Shown here piece after piece: positions 44,437 to 53,596 of a DNA stretch of 64,000 nt (position 1 is its first letter; each line of letters starts with the position of its first letter). The DNA comes from Pseudomonas sp. A-RE-19 (GTDB lineage: Bacteria; Pseudomonadota; Gammaproteobacteria; Pseudomonadales; Pseudomonadaceae). Below the pieces are notes generated by a model that did not search any database, had not been told where the DNA came from, and saw nothing but the letters and a program-made list of their open reading frames with translations. The stretch spans positions 160,518 to 224,517 of the forward strand of contig NZ_JAHBDQ010000066.1 of the NCBI RefSeq assembly GCF_019956555.1. The letters run 5' to 3'. A program made the position numbers and the translations under genes.

Positions 44437-44868
44437 TCAGCTGACCAACGTCGCCTCCAGGCTGATTTTCGCATTCAGCACTTTGGATACCGGGCAGCCT
44501 TCTTTGGCCTTGTTGCTCAGCTCCTCGAATTGCGCCTGGGTCGCCCCGGGGATTTTCGCCTTGAGAATCAGTTTGACCGCTGTGATTGCAAAGCCACCGT
44601 CTACCTGGTCCAGAGTGACTTCGGCAGTGGTGTCGATGCTGTCGGCCTTAAGGTTGGCCTCGCCGAGAATCATTGAAAATGCCATGGAGAAACAGCCCGC
44701 GTGGGCCGCGCCGATCAGCTCTTCCGGATTGGTGCCTTTGCCGCCTTCGAAACGGGCCTTGAAGCCGTAGGGCGCTTCTTTGAGGACACCGGTTTGCGTG
44801 GAAATCGAGCCGATACCGGTTTTCAGATCACCTTCCCAATGAGCCGATGCCTTCTTTGTGATAGCCAT
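44437..44868 (-). CDS. osmC: OsmC/Ohr family peroxidase
   Basis: The 143-aa enzyme reduces organic hydroperoxides with two cysteines: HAGCFSMAF (about residue 60) and EGCPVSKVL (about residue 127). This fits the OsmC branch (one early and one late Cys). No clear promoter was assigned. Confidence 0.9.
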   Translation of the reverse strand: MAITKKASAHWEGDLKTGIGSISTQTGVLKEAPYGFKARFEGGKGTNPEELIGAAHAGCFSMAFSMILGEANLKADSIDTTAEVTLDQVDGGFAITAVKLILKAKIPGATQAQFEELSNKAKEGCPVSKVLNAKISLEATLVS

Positions 44869-45104
44869 GTCTGCCTCCTCAAGATCCGGCGCGAAGCGTC
44901 GCGCCTTCGTGGTTTCGGTTACCAGGGTTCTGAGGATAGACCGTCAGGCAAAGTTCACCTCATCTGATCAGTCCTCTAATCGCGTAGGAATTTTGTCTCT
45001 TCTATTGAAACTCGGGTATATGCCCTCATTGCATAGAGCACGCTTATAGACTCGGCAGGTTTTCGTTCGTGAAAAACCTGCTTACCCATTGGAGAAGCAG
45101 GTTT

Positions 45105-46106
45105 ATGAAACGACTGTCCGATATCAAATTCTCGACCCTCGATCTGGTGCCCGTGCGGGAGAACGGCAGTGCGGCCCAGTCCCTGCACAATTCCCTGGAC
45201 CTGGCGCAGCACGTCGAAAAATTTGGCTACAACCGCTTTTGGGTCGCCGAGCACCACAACATGGACGGGATCGCCAGTTCGGCGACCTCGGTCCTGCTGG
45301 GCTACCTGGCCGGCGGTACCTCGACCATTCGTGTCGGTTCGGGTGGCGTGATGTTGCCCAATCATGCGCCGCTGGTGATCGCCGAACAGTTCGGCACCCT
45401 TGAAAGTCTGTATCCGGGACGGATCGACCTGGGCCTGGGTCGCGCCCCTGGCTCCGATCAGATGACCGCCCGCGCTTTGCGTCGCGAGCGCTCCGGCAGT
45501 GCCGACGACTTTCCGCAAGATGTGGCCGAACTGATGCGCTACCTCGGCCCACGCACGCCGGATCAGCGGATCATTGCCATGCCGGGAACAGGCACCAATG
45601 TCCCGGTCTGGTTGCTGGGTTCGAGCCTGTTCAGTGCGCAGCTGGCCGGTGAGCTCGGTCTGCCCTACGCCTTCGCGTCACATTTCGCACCTCGCTTCAT
45701 GCATGAGGCGATTCGTGTTTATCGCAACCACTTCAAGCCTTCAGCGGTTTTGGATAAGCCTTACGTGATGCTCGGCGTACCGCTGGTGGCTGCGGACACT
45801 GACGAGCAGGCGGATTACCTGGCCACTTCGGTCTACCAGCGGATTCTCGCGTTGATGCGTGGCCAGAGCCTGGTGCAGCGTCCACCCGTGAAGACCATGG
45901 ACGGCCTGTGGCTGCCCCATGAGAAAGAAGCGGTCGGTGATTTCCTTGGCCTGGCGATGGTCGGCAGCCCGCAGAAAATTCGCGCCAAGCTGGACGTACT
46001 GATCGAACAGACTCAGGCAGATGAGCTGATTTTTACCTGTGATCTATACGAACATGCTGATCGCGTGCACTCCTATGAGCTGCTGGCGCAGGTCATGAAG
46101 GGCTGA
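45105..46106 (+). CDS. Luciferase-like flavin monooxygenase (LLM class)
   Basis: The 333-aa protein is a flavin-dependent luciferase-fold (TIM barrel) enzyme with the family patterns RFWVAEHHNMDGIASSA and GVMLPNHAPLVIAEQFGTLE. It resembles YhbW-type oxidoreductases; the substrate is unknown. The start MKRLSDIKF was chosen because GGAGAAG lies upstream; a frame twelve codons longer is less likely. A terminator follows. Confidence 0.88.
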   Translation: MKRLSDIKFSTLDLVPVRENGSAAQSLHNSLDLAQHVEKFGYNRFWVAEHHNMDGIASSATSVLLGYLAGGTSTIRVGSGGVMLPNHAPLVIAEQFGTLESLYPGRIDLGLGRAPGSDQMTARALRRERSGSADDFPQDVAELMRYLGPRTPDQRIIAMPGTGTNVPVWLLGSSLFSAQLAGELGLPYAFASHFAPRFMHEAIRVYRNHFKPSAVLDKPYVMLGVPLVAADTDEQADYLATSVYQRILALMRGQSLVQRPPVKTMDGLWLPHEKEAVGDFLGLAMVGSPQKIRAKLDVLIEQTQADELIFTCDLYEHADRVHSYELLAQVMKG

Positions 46107-46124
46107 CGCTCAAGTTGCACCCAC

Positions 46125-46155
46125 AAAAAAGCCGACGCCATTGCGTCGGCTTTTT
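46125..46155. terminator. Bidirectional terminator after the LLM oxidoreductase
   Basis: AAAAAA GCCGACGC-CATT-GCGTCGGC TTTTT; 8-bp stem, also serving the convergent DUF1161 gene. Confidence 0.92.
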
Positions 46156-46170
46156 CATTTTTGAAGGCAG

Positions 46171-46395
46171 TCAGCCCTGCTTGTAGACGATTTTCATGGA
46201 GCCTTTTTCACAGGAGCCAACGACTTTTCCGTCGACGGCAGCGCCTTTCTCGGCGATCTCCAGTGTGTAATTGGAAATGCCCTTGGCATCCAGTTTCGCT
46301 GCGATTTCGGCTTTCAGCTCTTCGCACGACTTGCCCTGGGCAAAGGCTGTTCCCGCAAGGCTCAACAAACCTACCGCCAAAATAAACTTCTTCAT
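46171..46395 (-). CDS. DUF1161 family secreted small protein, paralogue 2
   Basis: A 74-aa precursor, signal ending AFA, with KSCEELKAEIAAKL and VVGSCEKGSMKIVY. It is closely similar to the gene at 44033 (identical cysteine pattern), so the two are a duplicated pair separated by osmC and the LLM gene. Function unknown. Confidence 0.8.
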   Translation of the reverse strand: MKKFILAVGLLSLAGTAFAQGKSCEELKAEIAAKLDAKGISNYTLEIAEKGAAVDGKVVGSCEKGSMKIVYKQG

Positions 46396-46525
46396 GCGTT
46401 GCACTCCCTGGTCGGATCAATAGGCGGAGGACATCCTGCCATCGGCCGGATGCACTTACCATGTAGCGCTTTGCCATTCCACATGGCATTCGGCCAGCGC
46501 GCAAGTTCAGAAGACTAGCTCAAGC

Positions 46526-46741
46526 TCAGCTACTGGCAATCCGGAACCCGACTTTCAGCGTCACCTGGAAGTGTGCCGCTTTGCCGTCCTTGATGTGCCC
46601 GCGTGTTTCGGTCACTTCAAACCATTCCATGTACTTGAGGCTTTTGCTGGCTTCGGCCAAGGCATTGTTGATGGCGTCTTCAATGCTGCTGGTGGACGAG
46701 CCGACCAGCTCGACTTTTTTGTAGGTGTGATGGTCAGTCAT
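46526..46741 (-). CDS. Dodecin flavin-binding/storage protein
   Basis: The 71-aa protein has the dodecin pattern KVELVGSSTSSIEDAINNAL and the flavin-stacking Trp in YMEWFEVTETRG. Dodecins form hollow 12-mers that store flavin. No operon partner is obvious. Confidence 0.92.
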   Translation of the reverse strand: MTDHHTYKKVELVGSSTSSIEDAINNALAEASKSLKYMEWFEVTETRGHIKDGKAAHFQVTLKVGFRIASS

Positions 46742-46897
46742 GGCGTTCTCCTAAGGGTGTGAAATACAGCCTAGCAGTGATTTTTCTTATTTCTTCTGTC
46801 GACCAATCCGGGAGGAAGTTCATATTTACTGCACTTTCTCGAACCCCTGAAGTCCCAACCAACACACACGCAACTCAAATAATGCAGGAGAGCCACC

Positions 46898-47224
46898 ATG
46901 GCCAATACCTCGTTACGCAAAGCCTCATTGCAAAGCATGGAAGCCGAGATCGAGAGTCTGCTGAAATCGTTGGAAAGCCTGAAGGACGACGCCTCGGACG
47001 AGTCGCGTAAAACCCTTAAAACGCTGAAAATCAACGCCGAGAACGCGCTGAAACATTCGCGCCATCTGCTCGCCGATGCCTATGAAGAGGTCAAGGTCAA
47101 AACCCGTGAAACCGGGATCGCGACGCGTGACTACGCCCAGGAACACCCTTGGACTACAGCCGGTGTCGCTGTTGGTGCGTTGGGCCTGCTCGCGGCCTAC
47201 CTGCTGTGCAAGCGCGGTCATTAA
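46898..47224 (+). CDS. ElaB/YqjD/DUF883 family membrane-anchored protein
   Basis: The 108-aa protein is mainly one long amphipathic/coiled helix with a C-terminal membrane anchor (about 85-103, AGVAVGALGLLAAYLLC). E. coli relatives bind ribosomes in stationary phase. A GGAGAG site precedes the ATG. It ends convergent to trpI, the two TAA stops sharing the same TTAA. Confidence 0.85.
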   Translation: MANTSLRKASLQSMEAEIESLLKSLESLKDDASDESRKTLKTLKINAENALKHSRHLLADAYEEVKVKTRETGIATRDYAQEHPWTTAGVAVGALGLLAAYLLCKRGH

Positions 47225-48114
47225 GAGGCCTGGCGCAGCTCGTTTTTAAGCCACTGCGCCAATTGCCGAGCGCGGCCGTCCGCGGCGCGCTTGGGTAGCC
47301 ACAACGCCAGTTGCGCCGGGGTTTCACAGAAACCCCATGGCGCAACCAGGCGACCGGCCTTCAAGTCCTCGGCCACCAGCGGCTCAGGAGCGATGGCCAC
47401 ACCCAGCCCGGCCACTGCCGCCTCCAGCAAATAATACAAATGCTCGAAACCCTGACCGTACTTCAGCGCCTTGGCGTCGAGGCCGCTTTGCTGTGCCCAA
47501 CTTGGCCAGGCTTGCGGGCGTGAGGTGGTGTGCAGCAATGGCTCGGTCAGCAGTGCGTTTGCCGGTGCGTTCTGCAGCCTTTCGTAGCCGACGAATCGTG
47601 GGCTCATGACCGGGCCGATGCGCTCGCTGGCCAATTCGTAGACCTGCATGTCTGCCGGCCATGGCGGTTCGGCAAATACCAGCAAGGCATCCAGGCCAGG
47701 CCGCCGAGGGTCGAGATCGCCTTCGCCAGCCGACAGGTGCAGGCGCAAATCCGGCAGATCCGCATTGAGCCGCCCCAAACGCGGGATGAACCAGCGCGCC
47801 AGCAGGCTGCCCGAGCAGCCGAGCACGAACGGCGCATCGGCGGTGCTTTGGGTCAATTCGGCGCAAACGCTGCGCAAGCGATCAAAGGCTTCGCCGCTGG
47901 CATCGCGCAAACGGATGCCGGCATCTGTGAGTTTCAGGCCGCGTCCATCTTTGATGAACAGACTCACCCCGAGGTGATCTTCCAGCACCTTGAGTTGCCG
48001 GCTGACCGCCCCATGAGTGACATGCAGCTGTTCGGCGGCCTGACTGACGCTGTTCAGGCGGGCAGTGGCTTCGAAGGCGCGAAGAGCGTTCAGCGGAGGA
48101 AGGTCATGGCTCAT
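47221..48114 (-). CDS. trpI: LysR-family activator TrpI of tryptophan synthase genes
   Basis: The 297-aa protein has an N-terminal winged helix-turn-helix (about 5-65, LNALRAFEATARLNSVSQAAEQL) and a C-terminal substrate domain. It is divergent from trpBA across 112 bases, exactly as trpI in P. aeruginosa, where it activates trpBA with indole glycerol phosphate. Assignment rests on synteny and family. Confidence 0.92.
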   Translation of the reverse strand: MSHDLPPLNALRAFEATARLNSVSQAAEQLHVTHGAVSRQLKVLEDHLGVSLFIKDGRGLKLTDAGIRLRDASGEAFDRLRSVCAELTQSTADAPFVLGCSGSLLARWFIPRLGRLNADLPDLRLHLSAGEGDLDPRRPGLDALLVFAEPPWPADMQVYELASERIGPVMSPRFVGYERLQNAPANALLTEPLLHTTSRPQAWPSWAQQSGLDAKALKYGQGFEHLYYLLEAAVAGLGVAIAPEPLVAEDLKAGRLVAPWGFCETPAQLALWLPKRAADGRARQLAQWLKNELRQAS

Positions 48115-48226
48115 GTGATGTGTGAGTTTTCCTGACAGGTTGTGGCGATCTTATCGGTTTTCAGTGCGGGATGTCAGGGGTAGAGTGAACCCCATCGTCA
48201 CCTCTCGAATACAACTGGAGCGACCC
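48115..48226. promoter_or_regulatory. Divergent trpI/trpB control region
   Basis: This 112-base gap must hold both promoters and the TrpI sites. I could not define the box by eye. In P. aeruginosa two TrpI sites lie here. Confidence 0.55.
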
Positions 48227-49462
48227 ATGACCCAGACTAATCTGCGCAACGGCCCCGACGCCAACGGCCTGTTTGGCGCGTTCGGCGGCCGTTACGTCGC
48301 CGAAACCCTGATGCCGTTGATCCTCGATCTGGCCCGCGAATACGAAGCGGCCAAGGAAGATCCGGCGTTCAAAGAAGAATTGGCCTACTTCCAGCGTGAT
48401 TACGTCGGACGTCCAAGCCCACTGTATTTCGCCGAGCGTCTGACAGAGTTTTGTGGCGGCGCGAAGATTTACCTCAAGCGCGAAGAGCTGAACCACACCG
48501 GCGCGCACAAGATCAACAACTGCATCGGCCAGATCCTGCTGGCGCGGCGCATGGGCAAGAAGCGCATCATCGCTGAGACCGGCGCCGGCATGCATGGCGT
48601 AGCGACGGCTACCGTGGCCGCGCGTTTCGGCCTCGATTGCGTGATCTACATGGGCACCACCGACATCGAACGTCAGCAGGCCAACGTGTTTCGCATGAAG
48701 CTGCTGGGCGCCGAAGTGATCCCGGTGGTTGCTGGCACCGGCACTCTCAAGGACGCAATGAACGAAGCCCTGCGTGACTGGGTGACCAACGTCGACAGCA
48801 CCTTCTACCTGATCGGTACGGTGGCCGGCCCGCACCCATACCCTGCCATGGTTCGCGACTTCCAGGCGGTCATCGGCAAGGAAACCCGCCAGCAGTTGCA
48901 AGCCCAGGAAGGTCGACTGCCCGACAGCCTGGTGGCTTGCATCGGCGGTGGTTCCAACGCCATGGGCCTGTTCCACCCGTTCCTCGATGACAAGAGCGTC
49001 GAGATCATTGGCGTCGAAGCCGCCGGTTACGGCATCGAAACCGGCAAGCACGCAGCCAGCCTGAACGGTGGCGTACCGGGTGTGCTGCACGGTAACCGTA
49101 CTTTCCTGTTGCAGGATGACGACGGCCAGATCATCGACGCTCATTCGATTTCCGCCGGCCTCGACTATCCAGGCATCGGCCCGGAGCACGCCTGGTTGCA
49201 TGACATCGGCCGCGTCCAGTACACCTCGGTGACTGACGATGAAGCCCTCGATGCGTTCCACAAATGCTGTCGTCTGGAAGGGATTATTCCTGCACTGGAA
49301 AGCGCCCATGCCTTGGCCGAAGTGTTCAAGCGCGCACCCACATTGCCGAAAGATCACCTGATGGTGGTCAACCTGTCCGGCCGTGGCGACAAAGACATGC
49401 AAACCGTGATGCACCACATGGAACAGTCTCAACAAGAGCAATCCAAGCAGGAGAAACACTGA
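48227..49462 (+). CDS. trpB: Tryptophan synthase beta chain
   Basis: The 411-aa PLP enzyme joins indole and serine. The PLP lysine is in HTGAHKINN, the phosphate loop in GGGSNAMG, and the catalytic Glu region in LNHTG. The start MTQTNLRN has CTGGAG before it; a longer upstream frame lies over the regulatory region. It overlaps trpA by one base (TGATG). Confidence 0.97.
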   Translation: MTQTNLRNGPDANGLFGAFGGRYVAETLMPLILDLAREYEAAKEDPAFKEELAYFQRDYVGRPSPLYFAERLTEFCGGAKIYLKREELNHTGAHKINNCIGQILLARRMGKKRIIAETGAGMHGVATATVAARFGLDCVIYMGTTDIERQQANVFRMKLLGAEVIPVVAGTGTLKDAMNEALRDWVTNVDSTFYLIGTVAGPHPYPAMVRDFQAVIGKETRQQLQAQEGRLPDSLVACIGGGSNAMGLFHPFLDDKSVEIIGVEAAGYGIETGKHAASLNGGVPGVLHGNRTFLLQDDDGQIIDAHSISAGLDYPGIGPEHAWLHDIGRVQYTSVTDDEALDAFHKCCRLEGIIPALESAHALAEVFKRAPTLPKDHLMVVNLSGRGDKDMQTVMHHMEQSQQEQSKQEKH

Positions 49463-50274
49463 TGAGCCGCCTGCAAAAGCGTTTTGCCGAACTCAAGGAA
49501 CAAAACCGCGCCGCCCTGGTGACCTTCGTAACCGCCGGTGACCCGAGCTACGACACATCCCTGGCGATCCTCAAAGGCTTGCCGGGAGCCGGTGCCGACG
49601 TGATCGAGCTGGGCATGCCCTTCACCGATCCGATGGCCGATGGCCCGGCGATTCAACTGGCCAACATTCGCGCCTTGGGCGCCAAACAGAACCTGGCGAA
49701 AACCCTGCAAATGGTTCGCGAGTTCCGCGAAGGCAATAGCGAGACTCCGCTGGTACTGATGGGGTACTTCAACCCGATTCACATGTATGGCGTGCCGCGT
49801 TTCATCGCGGAGGCCAAAGAAGCCGGTGTCGATGGCCTGATCGTGGTCGACATGCCGCCGGAGCACAACGAAGAGCTGTGCGACCCGGCCCAGGCTGCCG
49901 GTCTGGACTTCATCCGTCTGACCACGCCGACCACCGACGATGTGCGTCTGCCGAAGGTGCTCAACGGCAGTTCCGGTTTTGTTTACTACGTGTCGGTTGC
50001 CGGTGTGACCGGTGCCGGTGCGGCAACGCTGGAGCATGTCGAGGAAGCGGTTACTCGTCTGCGCCGTCACACCGATCTGCCGATCAGCATCGGTTTCGGT
50101 ATCCGAACTCCGGAGCAAGCGGCGTCCATCGCGCGTCTGGCTGACGGTGTGGTGGTGGGGTCGGCGCTGATCGATCACATCGCCAATGCCTCGACGCCGG
50201 ATCAGGCTGTGGAGGGCGTACTCAGCCTGTGCGCAGCCTTGTCTGACGGCGTACGTAAAGCGCGGGTCAGCTGA
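49462..50274 (+). CDS. trpA: Tryptophan synthase alpha chain
   Basis: The 270-aa TIM-barrel enzyme cleaves indole glycerol phosphate. Catalytic residues are in VIELGMPFTDP (Glu, Asp) and the family sequence GADVIE and GFGIRTPEQ. ATG overlaps the trpB stop. A strong terminator follows. Confidence 0.97.
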   Translation: MSRLQKRFAELKEQNRAALVTFVTAGDPSYDTSLAILKGLPGAGADVIELGMPFTDPMADGPAIQLANIRALGAKQNLAKTLQMVREFREGNSETPLVLMGYFNPIHMYGVPRFIAEAKEAGVDGLIVVDMPPEHNEELCDPAQAAGLDFIRLTTPTTDDVRLPKVLNGSSGFVYYVSVAGVTGAGAATLEHVEEAVTRLRRHTDLPISIGFGIRTPEQAASIARLADGVVVGSALIDHIANASTPDQAVEGVLSLCAALSDGVRKARVS

Positions 50275-50335
50275 AGGTAAAGTTCCTGATACAGAGGAAT
50301 TAGAGCCTCGCGGCACAGACTAAACAGCAAGACCG

Positions 50336-50368
50336 AGGGCTTCAGGACTACGTTCTGAAGCCCTTTTT
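50336..50368 (+). terminator. Terminator of trpBA
   Basis: GGGCTTCAG, 9-base loop, CTGAAGCCC, then T5. Confidence 0.9.
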
Positions 50369-50394
50369 GCTGTATGGCTGTGAGGAAAGATCTG

Positions 50395-50850
50395 ATGAAA
50401 ATGCCGAAACGTCTGATTGCCAGCCTGGGTGTGCTGATGCTCAGCGCGACCCCGTTGCTGCACGTGAGCGCCGATCAGCGCGACGATCACGACCGCGGCG
50501 GCCCGCAGCAGGGCCATTACGAAAATCGCGGTGACAATCGTGGCGACGATCAGCGTGGCCCACAGGACGATCGTCGCGGCGGTCCACCACGGGATTTCGG
50601 CCCGGTGCGCCAGACCATCCACGATAACCATGGTTATTTCGTACGCGGTGCGCCACCACCTCCAGGCATTCATCTGGTCCGTGGTCGACCGTTACCTCAT
50701 GGTTATTACGGCGAGCGTCTGGATAACCGTGCTCTGGGCCGGCTGCCGCATTACCCGGGTTACGAGTGGCGTCGCGCGGGCGGCGACATTGTGCTGATCG
50801 CCGTAGGAACGGGGATCGTTTATGAAATTCTGGATGGGGTGCTCTACTGA
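50395..50850 (+). CDS. RcnB-like periplasmic protein
   Basis: The 151-aa precursor has a signal peptide (about 1-25), a low-complexity Asp/Arg/Gly/Gln-rich stretch (about 27-70), and a C-terminal RcnB-type domain (GYFVRGAPP ... GYEWRRAGGDIVLIAVGTGIVYEILDG). RcnB in E. coli tunes nickel/cobalt efflux; the metal link here is not shown. GAGGAAAG precedes the ATG. Confidence 0.8.
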   Translation: MKMPKRLIASLGVLMLSATPLLHVSADQRDDHDRGGPQQGHYENRGDNRGDDQRGPQDDRRGGPPRDFGPVRQTIHDNHGYFVRGAPPPPGIHLVRGRPLPHGYYGERLDNRALGRLPHYPGYEWRRAGGDIVLIAVGTGIVYEILDGVLY

Positions 50851-50864
50851 CCGATCTTTTGCTT

Positions 50865-52826
50865 TCAGGGCAACTCCAATCCACCCGCAGCCTTGTGCAG
50901 CTTGCGCAGATGTTCACCAACCTGCTTCATATTGGCTTCGTTGGCGGCCATTTCGGCGGCGCGGCTCGGTTCGAGCAGGGCTCTGACTTCCGTGTCGAGG
51001 TCCCCGGTCAGCGCTTTAAGATGCTTCTGGCGCAGGCTGCTTTCCGATTCAAGGCGCGTCCACTCGCTCGGTTGTGGCAAGCCATAACCGCCGGTGCCGA
51101 GCAGTTCGGCCGGACGGCTGAGGAAGCCGCTGTTGGCGAGAATCTGTTGCAAGGTCGCGTTGGCCTTGTCCATGCCGCCGTTGTTCAATTCCCGAGCGCC
51201 CAGATAGCGTTGCTTCACTTCGTCCTGGGCCAACACCAACTGCTGCCGGAAACTGGCCTGCTCCAGCAGCAGCAAGGCCGCACTGGTACGCAAGTCAGCC
51301 TGGTCGATCCATTTACGGCGCTCATCAGCTTTCAATGACAGCCAGTCCTCGACCTTGTCCTGCTTGATCGGTAAATGCTTTTTCAGCACTTCGAACATCG
51401 CTTGATAACGCTCGCGGAAGGAATCGAAGCGATAGCCCAGACGCAATGCTTCGCGGGGATCATCCAGTACGCTGGTGTCTGCCAGCCCGCGGCCCTTGAG
51501 CACTTCCAGCAAACCGTTGGGCATGATGCTGTCGAGGCCAACCAGTTGCGCATTGTTGGTGCTGCTGCGCAGTAATTTCAGGCCTTCTACCGCGCAGTTG
51601 TTGGACAGGAAAAAATAGTTGCCGTCGTAGCTCCAGTGCATCTCCGCGGCGTGTTCCACCACGTCTTCGATCTCGCTGCGCGACAGGTTCAGTGGCACCG
51701 AGGCCAGGCTGCGCAGTTCGGTCTTGGTGTATTCGTCGATCACTTGGGCCAACGGCAAGACAAACAGGCGCGACGGGTATTTACCCACCAGCCCATCCCA
51801 GCTCGATAGCTGCAGGTCATCGACGAAGGCGCGGTAGGACAACACCAGATGCTGATCCAGATCCAGTCGACAATCCGGCCCACGAGGCCGACCCGGTGCG
51901 CAGATCACCAGTCGCAGCATGCTGTGGCCCCAGCGGCTGACCCAGTTCTGGTTGGCTTCAGCCAGCAGATAATCAACGGCGTAAACCCGTTCTGGATCAA
52001 CCCGACCCAAGGGCTGCTTGGCGAAGTCGCTACCCGCGTTAAGGAAGGCGAATGATTGGTCGCATTTGTCTTTGGCGGCGGGCGCCCAGCCGAAGTGTTC
52101 CTTGTAGTAGCGATACAGTGCAGGGCGGCGGCAGGCATAGCTTGGGTCGAGGAGGAAGTACTCCATGTTGACCGCGACGAATTCCTTCGGGCTGCTCGTT
52201 TCGTAGATGTCCGGGCTGCGGGCGATCTGTCGGTTGTGCTGTTCGCGCTCGCCGCGCCGACCGACGTATTGCGGCCAGCCGGCCAAATCCAGCAGGCGAG
52301 GGTCGTCGCTGAGGGTCCAGCGTCGTGCGGTCTGACCGCGGCATTGATCCGGGATGCCGATTAGCCCGGAGCTGTTATTGCGTTGCGTGCAGCGCTGGAT
52401 CAGCGTGCGCTCGGCATCTGGCCACAGGCGCGCGCGGTCATAAATATGGGTGAGTTCGTGCAACACCGTGGCGAGCATTTCCCGGCGCACGGTGCCATGG
52501 GGGCGATAAGTTTTCTGGGTGGCAGCGCTGCCATCGGTGAGGCTGGCGAGCAGCTTGCGATTCAGGTCCAGCTCGGACACCAGTGACGCCTGGCCATAGG
52601 CATCGCTTGGCATGTCGTCGGTCCAGCCGACGTCGATGCGTCGGTCCAGTTGCTCGATGAAGCGCGGCGGTAACGCCTGCATGGCTTCATCGAGCAGTGC
52701 CTGACTGGCCTGCTGTTGCGCGGGGCTCAGACCGTCGGTCTTGAGCCGTAATTGCAGGCCGGCCTGAGCCGTGTTGCCAAACAGCAACACGACCCCGGCC
52801 AGCAGACAGGCGCCTAGAGACTTCAC
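50865..52826 (-). CDS. Large secreted DUF4105 (Lnb-like) protein
   Basis: The 653-aa precursor has a signal peptide (about 1-22). The N-terminal third has a zinc-metallopeptidase-like segment, HELTHIYD (HExxH, about 142). The middle part holds the DUF4105 pattern RWGHSMLRLVIC and YFFLSNNCAVEGL (candidate catalytic His and Cys). The last third is coiled. The DUF4105 family was lately linked to lipoprotein N-acyltransferase Lnb in Bacteroides; a like role here is only a guess. It overlaps the upstream DUF2388 gene (ATGA), so it is the last gene of a four-gene run. Confidence 0.75.
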   Translation of the reverse strand: MKSLGACLLAGVVLLFGNTAQAGLQLRLKTDGLSPAQQQASQALLDEAMQALPPRFIEQLDRRIDVGWTDDMPSDAYGQASLVSELDLNRKLLASLTDGSAATQKTYRPHGTVRREMLATVLHELTHIYDRARLWPDAERTLIQRCTQRNNSSGLIGIPDQCRGQTARRWTLSDDPRLLDLAGWPQYVGRRGEREQHNRQIARSPDIYETSSPKEFVAVNMEYFLLDPSYACRRPALYRYYKEHFGWAPAAKDKCDQSFAFLNAGSDFAKQPLGRVDPERVYAVDYLLAEANQNWVSRWGHSMLRLVICAPGRPRGPDCRLDLDQHLVLSYRAFVDDLQLSSWDGLVGKYPSRLFVLPLAQVIDEYTKTELRSLASVPLNLSRSEIEDVVEHAAEMHWSYDGNYFFLSNNCAVEGLKLLRSSTNNAQLVGLDSIMPNGLLEVLKGRGLADTSVLDDPREALRLGYRFDSFRERYQAMFEVLKKHLPIKQDKVEDWLSLKADERRKWIDQADLRTSAALLLLEQASFRQQLVLAQDEVKQRYLGARELNNGGMDKANATLQQILANSGFLSRPAELLGTGGYGLPQPSEWTRLESESSLRQKHLKALTGDLDTEVRALLEPSRAAEMAANEANMKQVGEHLRKLHKAAGGLELP

Positions 52827-53143
52827 AGGGCGAGGATGGCTTCGGCGAGAACCTGATCACTGGCGTCGCGGGCTTCCGGTACGCGAGTGCGCAAGGTGTC
52901 GAAAGCTGCTTCCAGGTGTGCACCACGGATTTCACCGTCGCTGGCGACGAAGCTGGCCGCATCGTCATGGGCTTCACGGACGATCTTCGAATCGCGGATG
53001 GACGTCGTGGTATCAGATGTGAAATCAAGCGTGCGCTGAGAGGCACGAATGATGATGTTACTGGTGGCTACCAGGGTGCGCGCCTGGGCCACGTCGGCCA
53101 ACAACAGCAGGCAAAGGGTGGTAGCAATCAGCGGGCTACGCAT
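52823..53143 (-). CDS. DUF2388 family secreted protein, copy 1
   Basis: A 106-aa precursor with signal peptide ending AQA and a mature part with DSKIVREAHDDAASFVASDGEIRGAHLEAAF and a C-terminal helix. The start MRSPLIA has a CGGAG site 7 bases before it. It overlaps the DUF4105 gene by 4 bases. Function unknown. Confidence 0.82.
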   Translation of the reverse strand: MRSPLIATTLCLLLLADVAQARTLVATSNIIIRASQRTLDFTSDTTTSIRDSKIVREAHDDAASFVASDGEIRGAHLEAAFDTLRTRVPEARDASDQVLAEAILAL

Positions 53144-53171
53144 GGAACGACTCCGGAGGAACAAGGGATAA

Positions 53172-53489
53172 CTATTGGACGAGAATTGCCTGTGCCAGTT
53201 CAAGGTCGCTGGCATGAAGTTTTGGCTGGGTCCGGCGCAGGTAGATCAAGGCGGACTCCAGTTGTGCTCCTCGTAGTTGGCCGTCACTGGCAATGAACGC
53301 GGCAGCGTCATCCCGGGCGGCGATCAGCAGTTTATGGTCGAAGGGCGCGGAGGTCACCATGCTGGTGGCATAACCACTGGCCACAGTGCCTTGTGTGGAC
53401 AGGTTAAAGGCGTCGAAGGCATGGGCTGAGCCCGACCAGCAGATCGCAAGACAAACCGGAGTAATCAACAGACTTGAAGGAAAACGCAT
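53172..53489 (-). CDS. DUF2388 family secreted protein, copy 2
   Basis: A 105-aa precursor with signal ending AHA and the same core (AARDDAAAFIASDGQLRGAQLESAL). It is the most divergent of the three. Lies 28 bases before copy 1. Confidence 0.82.
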   Translation of the reverse strand: MRFPSSLLITPVCLAICWSGSAHAFDAFNLSTQGTVASGYATSMVTSAPFDHKLLIAARDDAAAFIASDGQLRGAQLESALIYLRRTQPKLHASDLELAQAILVQ

Positions 53490-53596
53490 GAGACTCGATA
53501 GCTGAAAGCGAGCCCCAAGGCTAGCGCAATGCCTGGACTAGAGCCAGCGCCGAAACATTGGGACACGACGGGCGTGTCCCGTTTCAGAGCTATCGC

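Noticed and set aside
48161..49459. 432-codon open frame on the minus strand opposite trpB
   Set aside because: Antisense shadow of trpB with unusual composition and no recognisable protein.
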